Notes: generated from the sequence alone by a model not told the origin. Positions 1 through 9,576 are shown, numbered from the stretch's first letter. The stretch is 64,000 nt of DNA from Deferribacteres bacterium (GCA_020633675.1 JACKDE010000003.1:744001-808000); one strand, 5' to 3'. Made by a program: numbers and translations.

Positions 1-1809
1 GGCCAAGCCGGGTGTGACTGCGATCTGCTCGCCAACATCATTTTGTGCGGCAATATTTTTTAAACTGAATAAATTGCGCAGACCGAACTCTGTTTCCAGC
101 GAGGAGACAAAAGTCAAATACGCAATGACAGAATCAGCCGCGTTTGTCTCAAGCGCATCGCCGCGGTGAGCCGTGATTCGCAGCACTCCCTGCCCCGGAA
201 TGAGCTGTGCCTGTATGGAACCGTTTTCTCCGAGATACGGGCCAGGCAGGATTGCTTTTGCAAGTGGCTGCTTAATGGAGACAAAATCGTATTCAGTAAA
301 AAGAAGATCGAAATCGATTTGATGTACGTTCCTGTTTTCCCCAACCTTAATGGCCACTTGATATTCGCGCCCAACATATTGCGAGCCTTCCACCTGCGGG
401 AAAAGTGTCGCGGTTTCATTTGGTTCCGGCAGACGCATCACAAAGGCATCGTCATTGCCTGCGCTTGCCAGCGTTTGATCACGAAATTTTGAGATATTCT
501 GGAACGAACCCGTCACATACATATCTTTTCCATTGGCACCGGGAATTGCGACGAATGCCGAATCTTCCTGTGATCCGCCTCCTGCGTGTGCAATCCACTC
601 CGGCTCGCCATCAGCAGAATACTTGATAATGAAGCCATCGAGATTGCCGCGGCTGAGCAAAACGTTCGGGCCAAAATGTAGATTTTCTCCAAAAATGCCA
701 GAGACGTAAATGCCGCCAAGATGATCTACCGCAATCGCCTCGCCCTGCCCGAAATCATCGCCAGGCTCGCTGCGTGCCCACTTCAGGTTGCCGTCTGTAT
801 TCAGGCAAAGCAGCAACATATCAAAGTCCATCGGCGCGACCGTCTGGAATCGCTGGCCGTTTTCATCAAATTGCAGCTCTCCAGAGTAGGAACCCGTCAC
901 GACGATTTGGTCTGCAACCCGATCGTAAGCAATGCCAAATGCCTCATCGCGGTTGCGGCCGCCAAAACGCTTTATCCAGGTTAAATCCCCGTCGGCAGCA
1001 TATTTGGCAACAAAAATGTCGGTTTCACCGGCGCTGGTCAATGTGGCTTGATTGAAAATTACACGGTCATGGAAGCGGCCGGTGACGTAACTATTGCCGA
1101 TATCATCGGTTGCCAAAGCATAACCGTAATCATGTAACGGCCCACCGCCCGCATTCACCCATTGCAAATTGCCGTCCGGATCGAGTTTGAGAATGAAAGC
1201 ATCATATTCGCCTGCACTGCGGAAGGCTGTTTCATCGAACTTAACGCGATTTCTAAACCAGCCGGTGACAATGTAGTTTCCGTCGGAATCCACAGAAACG
1301 GCGGTACCTTCATCCACGCCGGAACCGCCGAAATTGCGCGCCCACACCGGTGTGCCATCGGATTTAAATTTGGCGATGAGAATATCGGTGTAGCCCCAGC
1401 TATAGAGCGACTGCTTACCGATTGTCACCATATCCGCCCCAATGGAGCCTGTAATGATAATATTGCCTTCGGCATCGATTGCGCTCTTTAAGGCGCGGTC
1501 ATTTTCTGCACCGCCAACTTGCTTGGCCCACATAAAATTTCCGCTGCTATCGTACTTGGCAATAAAAATATCTTTCTTGCCGGCGCTCACCAGTGTCAGT
1601 GATGCGTCAATTTCAGCAGTTCCACTGAAACTCCCAACGACAATTACGGCACCATCCTGGGCTATGGTGATGCCATTCCCCTGGTCAAAGCCAGTGCCGC
1701 CGATTTGCCTTATCCAGGCTTTTCCATTTCCCGCTGCCATGGCCGAAGTCAATTCCACAGCCAAGAACGCACAAAACGTCAGTATGAAGCACATTTTTTT
1801 CATAATCAT
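1..1809 (-). CDS. SBBP beta-propeller secreted protein with cohesin-like domain, C-terminus outside window
   Basis: The frame is open from 1809 to the left edge (603 codons), so the C-terminus lies outside the window. A signal peptide (MKKMCFILTFCAFLAVE...) is followed by repeated units of the SBBP type. They have the pattern 'D-x-x-G-N-x-x-x-T-G-x-F ... I-F-x-A-K-Y-D-x-x-G-x-x-x-W', about every 50 residues up to roughly residue 465, and should form a beta-propeller. The last ~130 visible residues look like a cohesin-type beta-sandwich, similar to those in the gene at 3613. The start ATG at 1809 overlaps the stop of the barrel gene upstream as ATGA, implying translational coupling; ATG 1803 is an alternative. 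Likely exported to the cell surface and functionally tied to the barrel. The propeller call is firm; a sorting domain beyond the edge is expected but not visible. Confidence 0.85.
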   Translation of the reverse strand, partial: MIMKKMCFILTFCAFLAVELTSAMAAGNGKAWIRQIGGTGFDQGNGITIAQDGAVIVVGSFSGTAEIDASLTLVSAGKKDIFIAKYDSSGNFMWAKQVGGAENDRALKSAIDAEGNIIITGSIGADMVTIGKQSLYSWGYTDILIAKFKSDGTPVWARNFGGSGVDEGTAVSVDSDGNYIVTGWFRNRVKFDETAFRSAGEYDAFILKLDPDGNLQWVNAGGGPLHDYGYALATDDIGNSYVTGRFHDRVIFNQATLTSAGETDIFVAKYAADGDLTWIKRFGGRNRDEAFGIAYDRVADQIVVTGSYSGELQFDENGQRFQTVAPMDFDMLLLCLNTDGNLKWARSEPGDDFGQGEAIAVDHLGGIYVSGIFGENLHFGPNVLLSRGNLDGFIIKYSADGEPEWIAHAGGGSQEDSAFVAIPGANGKDMYVTGSFQNISKFRDQTLASAGNDDAFVMRLPEPNETATLFPQVEGSQYVGREYQVAIKVGENRNVHQIDFDLLFTEYDFVSIKQPLAKAILPGPYLGENGSIQAQLIPGQGVLRITAHRGDALETNAADSVIAYLTFVSSLETEFGLRNLFSLKNIAAQNDVGEQIAVTPGLA

Positions 1810-3530
1810 TTTCCTAGAAGCCAATCGATCCGCAGGTGTTTTTCTTCGTTTTGTTGCTTTTGCTTCGTAAAGTTGACCGAAATTTCCCGAATGGTTTTTG
1901 TCACTTCCAGAATGCGCTCTGCAGAGTGCTGAACCTGATTTTTTTTGTCTTTCCATTCCAGAAAATAGCGATATTTGCCCACACCGACGATTGCATCATC
2001 ATCTGTCCGCCAGTCCCAAGAGACCACCTCTGGCGGTTCATTGTTCCCCTGAAATTTCTTAACCAGCTTCCCCTGGCTGTCCTTAATCAACAAAGCCCAC
2101 TGGCGGATACCAGAGACCCTGTTGTATTTGCGTGAGATGATCGGTTTGATCACAAAATGTGTGATCTGGTTGGTGATTTTATTTGATTGATAATACGGAT
2201 TCTCGCTATGCTTTGAATTTGCAGCCACGACAGTATCAAACAGCGCATACCCGTACTCTAATTGTGAAGATCGAATATCAAAATTTTCTTGAAAATAGTC
2301 GCTATACGATCGCGCCAAGCGCTGGTACTTTTCAGAGTCCTGAGCAACGATAATGCGGAGCTTGAGTTCACTGTCCGCTTGAAGCCTTTGACCGAGAAAT
2401 GTCGACTGCTCCAAATATTTATTCAAAAATGGATCAAAATCGATTTTTGGCAGGGGACTCACTTGTCCAACTGGCACAAATTTATAATAAGAATGAACAG
2501 GGTCATTTGCTGATTTTAATTTGTGCACAAAATCATATTTTACAATTGCAGAAGGTGCCATTTTTTCATCGATATTTTTAAAAATTCGATCTTCCGCAAT
2601 CCTTTGCGAATCTACCGTTGCAAACACTTCAAAATCGACATTTGGCGTGTCACCCAACCGGTAAATCAGGCTGACGCGATGGGAGCCATTGCTGAACGCA
2701 TCGACAGGTGAAAGCGGATAGCTATATTTGTAATCAAAGCTGATTTTTTCGGTAATGTGCATTTGCCCGGTGATGTCGAGATTGCCGGCGAGCAGACCCA
2801 GCTTAAGCGTGCCGATGCCCTGGTAGGTGCTCGACACACCCACACCCGGGAAAAGCCGTTTGCCTTCCAGGATAAAACCTGAGTCGAACTCGAGGCCTGC
2901 ATAAAGGTAATTTGCTGTAAAATGCATCACTCTGCTTTGATAAACCGGATCGTTAATCAATGAAATATTGGGACGATTGAAATTTTCGATGGCTAGTCCG
3001 AAATGCAGTTGAGGTTTGGCGCGCCAATACGCTCCAAAACCAAAGTTAAAAGCAAAAGTCGATGTGCCATCTTTAAAAACCGGATCGCCCGGATCGACCA
3101 ATATAAATTCGTCACGATTAAATGATTTTGTGAGCAGTCCAAATTGCGTGCCAAAACCGAAATTCTCACTAAACTTCATACCGATCAAAAAGTTAGCCTT
3201 GTTCTCGCTATAGAAGGGCGTATTCAATATTGTTCCAAAAAGACCCAATCCTAATTTCAGTTTCGTAACATCTGGCAATGTAACACTTACATAACTGTTC
3301 GTGAGCCCCATGGAATTATTATCCACAAAACCATAATGCAAAACTCTCGAACCGACCGCAAGCTGACCATCCTGAAATTTCAGCACACCGGGATTGATCA
3401 ATTGCGCCTGAGTGTCATAAAGATCCACTGAGCTGGCATTGATAAAAGACTGTGCATGAAGCGGGTTGTACACGAAAAGTCCGCTGAAAAGAACTGCTGC
3501 AAAATGCCAATTTTTAAAAAATTTATTCAT
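1806..3530 (-). CDS. PorP/SprF-like outer-membrane beta-barrel with C-terminal FlgD-like Ig domain
   Basis: 574 residues. A signal peptide (about 1-27, ending LHAQS) precedes a segment of roughly 260 residues of alternating amphipathic strands rich in Gly and aromatics. Its opening (F-I-N-A-S-S ... INPG), with conserved turns, resembles PorP/SprF or PorV-type type IX secretion membrane proteins. A central region (~290-470) has no clear family. Residues ~470-560 (W-A-L-L-I-K-D-S-Q-G ... W-D-W-R-T-D-D-D ... G-K-Y-R-Y-F) match the FlgD-type Ig fold. Family PorP/SprF proteins are about 300 residues, so this is a long fusion. In Bacteroidota such barrels are encoded beside the adhesin they help secrete or anchor; here the upstream neighbour has a CHU_C-type sorting domain and the downstream one is a propeller protein. 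The assignment rests on pattern, not on a database hit. Confidence 0.7.
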   Translation of the reverse strand: MNKFFKNWHFAAVLFSGLFVYNPLHAQSFINASSVDLYDTQAQLINPGVLKFQDGQLAVGSRVLHYGFVDNNSMGLTNSYVSVTLPDVTKLKLGLGLFGTILNTPFYSENKANFLIGMKFSENFGFGTQFGLLTKSFNRDEFILVDPGDPVFKDGTSTFAFNFGFGAYWRAKPQLHFGLAIENFNRPNISLINDPVYQSRVMHFTANYLYAGLEFDSGFILEGKRLFPGVGVSSTYQGIGTLKLGLLAGNLDITGQMHITEKISFDYKYSYPLSPVDAFSNGSHRVSLIYRLGDTPNVDFEVFATVDSQRIAEDRIFKNIDEKMAPSAIVKYDFVHKLKSANDPVHSYYKFVPVGQVSPLPKIDFDPFLNKYLEQSTFLGQRLQADSELKLRIIVAQDSEKYQRLARSYSDYFQENFDIRSSQLEYGYALFDTVVAANSKHSENPYYQSNKITNQITHFVIKPIISRKYNRVSGIRQWALLIKDSQGKLVKKFQGNNEPPEVVSWDWRTDDDAIVGVGKYRYFLEWKDKKNQVQHSAERILEVTKTIREISVNFTKQKQQNEEKHLRIDWLLGK

Positions 3531-3612
3531 GGTTTTGTTTCTTGACTTTTGTTCAATTGATCACATTTTGGTGAGTCTTCGGAGAGAAAGCTTTTCCGGC
3601 CCACGCGAGAAT

Positions 3613-5814
3613 CTATCTCGCGAGCGCCAGAACGCCTTTTTTCAGTATTTTGTCACCCACGCGGACGACATAAAGGTATGCACCGGGCTGTGCGACATTG
3701 CCATTCTCATCCTTCCCGTCCCACTGCATCTTATCATGCAACTCTGCAACTTTGCGGCCATGCAGATCAAAAATCAGAATTTCGCCAGGCTGCAATTGCA
3801 ACTCATCAAATTCAAAAATGACCACATCGTTAAAGCCGTCGTTGTTGGGGGTGAAAGGAATGGGGCGCACAGATGGCGGGGGCTCTTCCAGGGTAAGCTC
3901 AATAATCGCATCTCTGGTTGATGTGCCGCTTTTGCCAATCACCTGAAACGCGAAGGTCCCAAACGGCGCATTCTCTGTAGTGATAAAGGTCAGATTCGCT
4001 TCAGAGAAAGCATCGATGACAGTTGGGTTTAGATCAAAAGTCAGCCAGGGATACGTTTGTCCTGATAGATTCAGGCGTACAGGCTCACTTAGAAAATCAG
4101 TTTGGTCGATGCGAATCCGATAGAGCGCCGTATCGCCAGGGAAAAGCGATCCTTCCGGTGGAATGACCACAATTGAAAAAACCGGTGCTGGCGTCACCTT
4201 GAGGGCGATCATCGTTTCTGCAGATAAATTGCCATCAACGCCACGGATTGTCATTGAATAGATGCCGTTGGCGGTCGTGGTATCGGTTTGAATGGTTAAA
4301 ATTGCGGTTTCATTGTTACCGATTTCGGGAGGTGAAAACTGCCATTGACTCACTGGTGGCGCATTAAGCAAAGTCAACCGCGCCTTCCCTGCATAGGATT
4401 GCGACCCGACTAGGGTCACTTCATACTCCCGGGTATCCCCTGCCGATACGTCAAACGTATCTTTTGTAGCTTGCAGAGTATAGCTAACCTTCTCTGCGAG
4501 GTTTACAGAGTAATCCTGTTCCTCAAGATAAATGGGGTCACCGTCGACGTCCACCGCGACGATACTATCGAGCGAAAACGAAAGGATCGAGTTGTTCGGC
4601 GTCTCAAGAATACTGGTAAAAGGGATATGTACAATCGTGCCGATGCCGGAGACACCACCTCCTTGTGAGCTTTCCAATTCGAAAGAAAGGCTACCTTCGC
4701 TCTGCGAATGGTGTGTTGTAATCGCCGCACTTGCGCCTAAAAAATCACCTGTTTGAGGTTGCAGTGTGTCTGAGACTATCGCTGAGACGTATTGATTTTG
4801 CGAATAGTGAAGCTTAAACGCAACGCGTCTCAATTTCGCGACAGGTCTACCGGTCGCGCCAATTTGCACATCGATTTGAAATACAGAATTGGTTAAATAT
4901 TCATTTTGTGTCGAAGCAGGTGATATAGGCACGGAATAAACGGAGAGTGTACCCGCCACTGTTTGTAGCAAAGTGTCAATTTGTGCAATAACGTGAAACG
5001 GATAGCTACCCGGTATAACCGAGCTATCAGTTGACAAGGTAAGCATTGAATTTTGACCAGGCGAAACGCTATCCGGATTAAACGTTGCGCGAATACCAGG
5101 GTAGGATGGTTCGAATGTCAGTGGAACATTTTTGTTGAATCCACCTTTTGGCGTCAAGCTGATTTCGTAAGCAATGGCTCGTCCAATCTCCACTGTTTGT
5201 GCGTCTGGTGCAAGACTCAGCTCGAAGTCCTGCGGTGGATAAACCGGAATCTGCGGTACATCAAGCAATTGCAGCGGAATCGGCGCCCCGTCTTTATCGC
5301 GTCCATTTATCCGCTCTAATGATAATTGGATTACCGTGCTATCTGAAAGATTGGTCGCCGTTTTAAGGCTGCCTTCAAAAACAGTACCGAAACCACTGAC
5401 GCCAGAGCTGCCGGCTTTACGGGTGACGGCGATGCTAATGGTGCCAGTATCTAAATCTTCCTCTGCTAACTTGAAGAACACGACATCTTTGCCCAGAAGG
5501 GTGCCTGACGAAAAACTCGCCGTGTCCGGCTCAAGGATTGCCGGTGCATTGTATCGCAGCGCAAAGCTGATACCGAAGAGGCTGTCAACTGGGGTTTGTT
5601 CCGTCCCTACATGCACCTCGACTCGGAAGCTTTGGCCAGCCGGAACCCGTTCGGGGGTAAATTTGATAAATATAGGGGGATTGTCTGCGCTTTGCAGCGC
5701 GCTCGCATGCGCTGACTCCGGCATCTTGCTGGTTATAGCGGATGCAGAGCTTACAAAAAATAGAATGGATGCAAACAGGTGAGTTGCAGTCCTTGCAAAT
5801 CTTTCGTATTTCAC
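3613..5814 (-). CDS. secreted protein with two cohesin-like domains, Ig-like modules and type B (CHU_C) sorting domain
   Basis: 733 residues with a signal peptide (~1-27). Order of modules: cohesin-like sandwich (~45-190, with 'S-G-V-S-G-F-G-T-V' and 'N-G-R-D-K-D-G'); Ig-like (~195-290); second cohesin-like domain (~300-440, 'G-V-S-G-I-G-T-I-V' and 'D-V-D-G-D-P-I'); two more Ig-like modules (~445-640); and a C-terminal gliding-associated domain (~650-733, 'PFTPNNDGFND', 'IFDLHGRKV', 'W-D-G-K-D-E-N-G', 'P-G-A-Y-L-Y-V-V'). That last domain is the signature of type B cargo of type IX secretion and implies surface display or release. The barrel gene follows after 82 bp, the usual adhesin-SprF arrangement. 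It could bind dockerin-bearing partners such as the product of 48696-51818, although cohesin-like folds in this clade often have no known ligand. Confidence 0.82.
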   Translation of the reverse strand: MKYERFARTATHLFASILFFVSSASAITSKMPESAHASALQSADNPPIFIKFTPERVPAGQSFRVEVHVGTEQTPVDSLFGISFALRYNAPAILEPDTASFSSGTLLGKDVVFFKLAEEDLDTGTISIAVTRKAGSSGVSGFGTVFEGSLKTATNLSDSTVIQLSLERINGRDKDGAPIPLQLLDVPQIPVYPPQDFELSLAPDAQTVEIGRAIAYEISLTPKGGFNKNVPLTFEPSYPGIRATFNPDSVSPGQNSMLTLSTDSSVIPGSYPFHVIAQIDTLLQTVAGTLSVYSVPISPASTQNEYLTNSVFQIDVQIGATGRPVAKLRRVAFKLHYSQNQYVSAIVSDTLQPQTGDFLGASAAITTHHSQSEGSLSFELESSQGGGVSGIGTIVHIPFTSILETPNNSILSFSLDSIVAVDVDGDPIYLEEQDYSVNLAEKVSYTLQATKDTFDVSAGDTREYEVTLVGSQSYAGKARLTLLNAPPVSQWQFSPPEIGNNETAILTIQTDTTTANGIYSMTIRGVDGNLSAETMIALKVTPAPVFSIVVIPPEGSLFPGDTALYRIRIDQTDFLSEPVRLNLSGQTYPWLTFDLNPTVIDAFSEANLTFITTENAPFGTFAFQVIGKSGTSTRDAIIELTLEEPPPSVRPIPFTPNNDGFNDVVIFEFDELQLQPGEILIFDLHGRKVAELHDKMQWDGKDENGNVAQPGAYLYVVRVGDKILKKGVLALAR

Positions 5815-5962
5815 CTTATTCTCCTGATGTTCGAGCTCAAACTTGTGTTTTCAACTCGAAAAATCTCACTGTTGTCTTGGCACGAGGCAGGTCACACGGA
5901 ATCCGCCTAGCAGATCCTTGCCGACAGGCCCGGTTATGCGCAAACAATATTGCGCGGAAATG

Positions 5963-6583
5963 CTACTTCTCTACGAAAACAGTATCTTTCACTGTTGAGT
6001 AAATGTACATCACATCGCTCGAACACGGTACGGGGGATGGTGTATAGCTGAGCTCACCTTCTTCATAACCCCACATTTCAAAAACCGTATTGCCGCCCAA
6101 ACGTTCCATACGGATCTTTATCGGACCGCCAGAATAATTGCGCTCTACACCCTTTAACAGCGAGCTGAAAATGTTATTTGCAGCGCGATCTTTTGGCAAA
6201 GATTCATAAACTTCCGGATTGAGGTTTTCACCAACGATCTGAAAATTTGGTGTAAATTTCCAATTATTCATAATCCTTTGGGCAGCTTCAGACGGGAAAA
6301 TAGAATAGATTTCACCTGATGGATGTGTAATTGCCAGATCTTTTTCACCAAAACCGTTGCTTGTTGCATCGATGATATCAATTTTGGTGACCAGGGTTTC
6401 CGGGAGAAAAAACTCACTGATAAAAAAACTGATCAGCTTCTGATTGGTGAGCGTGACTTTTGGCACCATCTCTTGCTCTACAGTAATTTTGCTGTCATCC
6501 TGACCCTGCACTGTGGAAGCAAAAAATGCAAAAACGATGAAAGCCCCAAAAAGGACTCGCTTACATGCTCGACGCTGAGTCAT
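5963..6583 (-). CDS. small exported protein of unknown function
   Basis: 206 residues. I do not recognise the family. The N-terminus (K-R-V-L-F-G-A-F-I-V-F-A-F-F-A-S-T-V-Q-G-Q) is a signal peptide with a likely cleavage after VQG. The mature part has no further membrane helix and no metal-binding motif; single cysteines are absent except one near the C-terminus (PVPCSSD). The start lies 23 bp inside the end of the preceding TPR lipoprotein gene, so the two are probably translationally coupled and the protein is likely a periplasmic or outer-membrane part of the same machine. A 148-bp gap separates it from the cohesin gene downstream. Confidence 0.75.
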   Translation of the reverse strand: MTQRRACKRVLFGAFIVFAFFASTVQGQDDSKITVEQEMVPKVTLTNQKLISFFISEFFLPETLVTKIDIIDATSNGFGEKDLAITHPSGEIYSIFPSEAAQRIMNNWKFTPNFQIVGENLNPEVYESLPKDRAANNIFSSLLKGVERNYSGGPIKIRMERLGGNTVFEMWGYEEGELSYTPSPVPCSSDVMYIYSTVKDTVFVEK

Positions 6584-8132
6584 TGATTCTGCTTTCCTTT
6601 TGTAGATTTAATAGTTTTTTCCTGATCTCTCGGGCTTCATCAATCATTCCTTTTTTGAGGTAAGCGACCGATAACAGTTGATAAAGCTGCTGCTTTTCAA
6701 GAAGCGATAGCGTTTGCTCTTTTTCCTGGGCTTGCAGAAGGTGCTTGATCACCAAATCAGGATTATTTTGAACAATTTTTGCGATTTCAACATTGCACTT
6801 TGCCTGGCCCTTCCAGTTAATTTGGCTGGCTTGCAGGAAATAGGCGTAGGCATCTTGCCAGTTGCGCTTGCTTGCGTATTCCAATCCGAGGTTGTAGCAC
6901 ATGATGGAGTAATCCTCGAAATAGCGCTGATAGCTGGTATCGACCGGCAAACCATCTTCCAAGGTCTCAGTGCGATCAATCAATTCGTGCAAGCTTTTGA
7001 CAGCATCATCTTTTTGTCCGAGCTTTTCATAAGCCAAAACTGCCGCACGCCATTCTATTTCATCACGCGCTTTTTGGGTTTTAAGCGATTTCACCAAACG
7101 TTTGAAGCCGTTTTCCGCGCTGGCAAATTGTTCTTCATTCTGCAGCACCAGAAGCGAATCGCGAATTTCAGAACCGCGAATATTACCATTATCCCAATTG
7201 ATCCAGTCGAGATAGGACTCAACTGATGCACGCTCCTGATCTGTGGGCGCAAGCGCCAGTGCTGTTTGCAGGATTTCGAGCGCATTGTCAGCGTGATAAA
7301 GCCGGGATTGCGCAATGCCTTGATAGTAGCGATAGATGAAAAGAACAGAAGTGTCGACCGGAGCATTTTTGAGCTCGGCCATCGTCGCTTCCGGATCATT
7401 CACGTTCAAGAAAGCTGTTTCTTTTAGCACACGTTCCGCATCGACGAAAATATCGTAAGCCGGCTTCCAGGCTTTCATTCGAAAATAATTTTCTGCAAGT
7501 TGAAAATAGATTTCGTGTTTGCTTTTTTCAAGCTGCAGCAAATTCTCGAGCTCTTGCGCCGCTTTGCTGTAGTCCTGCTCGTTTTCAAAACGCTCGGCTT
7601 TCAAACCATAAACGCGCGCAAGCCAACCACGTGCTTCAAGATCATTTGGATTGATGAGAATCGCCTGTTCGAAGGATGCGGCAGCTTCATCGAGGTAAAT
7701 TCCAATTTTTTTATAAGCTTCAGAATTGATTTTCTTGCTATTTTCAGAGTTGGCATCGCCCAGTATTGCATTCAGTGCACTTTTTCCACTTTCTGTGTAG
7801 CTCGAAGCTGTCAGGGAGTCTGATGTAGAAATCCCATTTTTAAGGCTAATTTTTGCCCACAAAGAATCGCTGCGCTGCAACCGTTCTTGCGCTTTTGCTT
7901 TGAGCTCGGCGATCTTCTTTTCTTTTTTTGCATCGACAAAGAGGAAAACCTGTAGTGAGTCTGCTTCGCGTGCAACTGTGCTATCCACTCCAGGTTGTAC
8001 CCGGTAGTTATCATCCAATACACGCTTGGTACTAACCTGACCGCCGCCACATGCCAGCATCGCCAGGCAGCACATCGCCGCTGATAATAGCGATGCAGCC
8101 GAAAAAGAATACACTTTCTTATTGTTTATCAC
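6561..8132 (-). CDS. TPR-repeat lipoprotein of the motor cluster
   Basis: 523 residues from a GTG start at 8132, the only start that overlaps the preceding stop cleanly. The N-terminal hydrophobic stretch ends in M-L-A-C-G-G-G, a lipobox-like site, so the protein should be lipid-anchored, probably at the outer membrane. From ~residue 130 there are several TPR-like helical pairs (e.g. A-A-A-S-F-E-Q-A-I-L-I-N-P-N-D-L-E-A-R-G-W-L, A-A-Q-E-L-E-N-L-L-Q-L-E-K, A-L-E-I-L-Q-T-A-L-A-L-A-P-T-D-Q-E), with more near the C-terminus. TPR lipoproteins serve as scaffolds between inner-membrane motors and outer-membrane parts (GltE in the Myxococcus gliding complex is an example). The overlap with genes on both sides supports one transcript. 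Confidence 0.85.
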   Translation of the reverse strand: MINNKKVYSFSAASLLSAAMCCLAMLACGGGQVSTKRVLDDNYRVQPGVDSTVAREADSLQVFLFVDAKKEKKIAELKAKAQERLQRSDSLWAKISLKNGISTSDSLTASSYTESGKSALNAILGDANSENSKKINSEAYKKIGIYLDEAAASFEQAILINPNDLEARGWLARVYGLKAERFENEQDYSKAAQELENLLQLEKSKHEIYFQLAENYFRMKAWKPAYDIFVDAERVLKETAFLNVNDPEATMAELKNAPVDTSVLFIYRYYQGIAQSRLYHADNALEILQTALALAPTDQERASVESYLDWINWDNGNIRGSEIRDSLLVLQNEEQFASAENGFKRLVKSLKTQKARDEIEWRAAVLAYEKLGQKDDAVKSLHELIDRTETLEDGLPVDTSYQRYFEDYSIMCYNLGLEYASKRNWQDAYAYFLQASQINWKGQAKCNVEIAKIVQNNPDLVIKHLLQAQEKEQTLSLLEKQQLYQLLSVAYLKKGMIDEAREIRKKLLNLQKESRINDSASSM

Positions 8133-9186
8133 GATTGACTTGTTCCCACCATGTTAGGAAGATTCGATAAAATTCATCAGTCCTCTGATCGGAGGCTGAT
8201 TCCTGCGACGTACCGTATGAAAAAATGTGATTTTTTGGATCCCGGCTGGCGTTGCCAACACGAAAATAGTTACTCTGCTTGCGAAAGCCCTTATCGATGA
8301 GCAATGTCGCCTGATCACGCTCAACGAGACAAATACGGACTTCAAATTGCTTTTCATGACAAATCAAAAACAACTCGAAAAAACGACCGGAGAGCTTGAT
8401 CTCATCCCCGGAGGTTAAATCCCCCTTTCGATACCCCATAAATCGCTTGGTCACCGAACTGAGATCGCGCGGATTTTTCTTCATCCATTCGATCAGCTCT
8501 TTATAAATTGGTGAAAGATTTTCATAATCGTCGCCCAGTTGGCTGGCATTTTTGATCGGTACTTCAACATCGGGCGATACAGGCTTTTTGCTGTCGATGG
8601 TGGTGCGCGGCTTGGTTTGAACGACCTTGCCAGTGTTTGAAATTTTCAGCTCGCTGGTCTGACCGATTTCGACATTGATATCGGACACATTTCCAGACTG
8701 ATTTTTTTCAAACCGCGGAATCTGATACGATTCCTTCGAAAAGCTGTTTGTTGGTGAAAACTCAGTGCTCAAACGGCTCTGTTGAATGTTCATTTCAATT
8801 TCCGGGATGGCAGCATCGACATCCTGCCGCGATACCGGCAAATCAGGCTTGATCATTTCTTTGGAAACGCTGCTCTCGAACAGCTTCATCAAATCATTCT
8901 CAACTTCTATTTTCGGCACCGAATTGCTATTCGCGACTTCAGCTTCTATCGTTTGCACCCGAGGCTCAGGCTCGGAGGCGGTATCCATTTTTTTAAACGC
9001 TTGAATATTGACAATATCGAGCGGCAAGAATTCCAGCATTTCCTGTTTTTCCGCAACTGCAGTAGGCACTGACATGGATTGGAGAAGAAAGTAAACGCCA
9101 GCAAGCAGGCCGACGGTCAACGCCCAGCTTAGAAAGCTCTGCTTGAAGCCAGCTTCTTTCTTAGAGATTAAGCTTAGCATAGTCAT
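8119..9186 (-). CDS. single-pass inner-membrane adaptor, TonB/TolA-position protein with novel C-terminus
   Basis: 355 residues. A short cytoplasmic N-terminus is followed by one membrane helix (~19-37, W-A-L-T-V-G-L-L-A-G-V-Y-F-L-L-Q). A long polar, probably extended periplasmic linker (~50-235) leads to a C-terminal globular domain (~240-345) containing two cysteines (L-I-C-H-E and R-I-C-L-V). Position directly after the ExbB- and two ExbD-like genes and the membrane topology match TonB or TolA, but the C-terminal domain lacks the recognisable TonB fold pattern and I do not know it. Its start overlaps the ExbD-like gene by 26 bp and its end overlaps the lipoprotein gene by 14 bp. Likely role: transmits motor energy across the periplasm. 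Confidence 0.75.
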   Translation of the reverse strand: MTMLSLISKKEAGFKQSFLSWALTVGLLAGVYFLLQSMSVPTAVAEKQEMLEFLPLDIVNIQAFKKMDTASEPEPRVQTIEAEVANSNSVPKIEVENDLMKLFESSVSKEMIKPDLPVSRQDVDAAIPEIEMNIQQSRLSTEFSPTNSFSKESYQIPRFEKNQSGNVSDINVEIGQTSELKISNTGKVVQTKPRTTIDSKKPVSPDVEVPIKNASQLGDDYENLSPIYKELIEWMKKNPRDLSSVTKRFMGYRKGDLTSGDEIKLSGRFFELFLICHEKQFEVRICLVERDQATLLIDKGFRKQSNYFRVGNASRDPKNHIFSYGTSQESASDQRTDEFYRIFLTWWEQVNRDKQ

Positions 9187-9574
9187 AGGCGATATTTTTC
9201 TCGAGGTTCAATTTGCTGCAAAGATCGAGTACATCGATCGTTGCTTGAATGATCGAGCCATTTTCAGGTTCGATTAATACATGAAGAGATTTATCCTGTG
9301 CAGCAAGGTTATCTCGCGCAGCCAAAAGCTTCGCTTCAACAGCGTCCAGAGAATCAACCGATTCTTCAAGATCATTTAAAACCATTTCAAATGTGGCATC
9401 AGCTTTGACTTTTATAATGACAAACAATATCTGGCTTTCAGTGTTCTCCCCCGGCATCGGGGTAGGCAATTTAATTTGGGCGTTGACTTTAATGTCGCTG
9501 ATAGCGATAAAGCCAAACAGGATAATCAACGCTATATCGATCAATCGAATGATCAAGCCATTTCGTGACTGCAT
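9161..9574 (-). CDS. ExbD/TolR-like proton-channel subunit (second copy)
   Basis: 137 residues from ATG 9574, which has a strong GGAGG about nine bases upstream; the TTG at 9580 sits too close to that site. One membrane helix near the N-terminus carries the buried acid of the ExbD/TolR family (R-L-I-D-I-A-L-I-I-L-F-G-F-I-A-I-S-D). A periplasmic domain of ~95 residues follows, including V-L-I-E-P-E-N-G-S-I-I-Q-A-T-I-D-V-L-D-L-C, the usual 'ixadk.v.y..v..v.d' strand-helix region. With the copy at 9577-9990 it would form the heteromeric stator partner of the ExbB-like channel. Two ExbD-like genes beside one ExbB-like gene is also the AglR-AglQ-AglS arrangement. Confidence 0.85.
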   Translation of the reverse strand: MQSRNGLIIRLIDIALIILFGFIAISDIKVNAQIKLPTPMPGENTESQILFVIIKVKADATFEMVLNDLEESVDSLDAVEAKLLAARDNLAAQDKSLHVLIEPENGSIIQATIDVLDLCSKLNLEKNIAYDYAKLNL

Positions 9575-9576
9575 GT

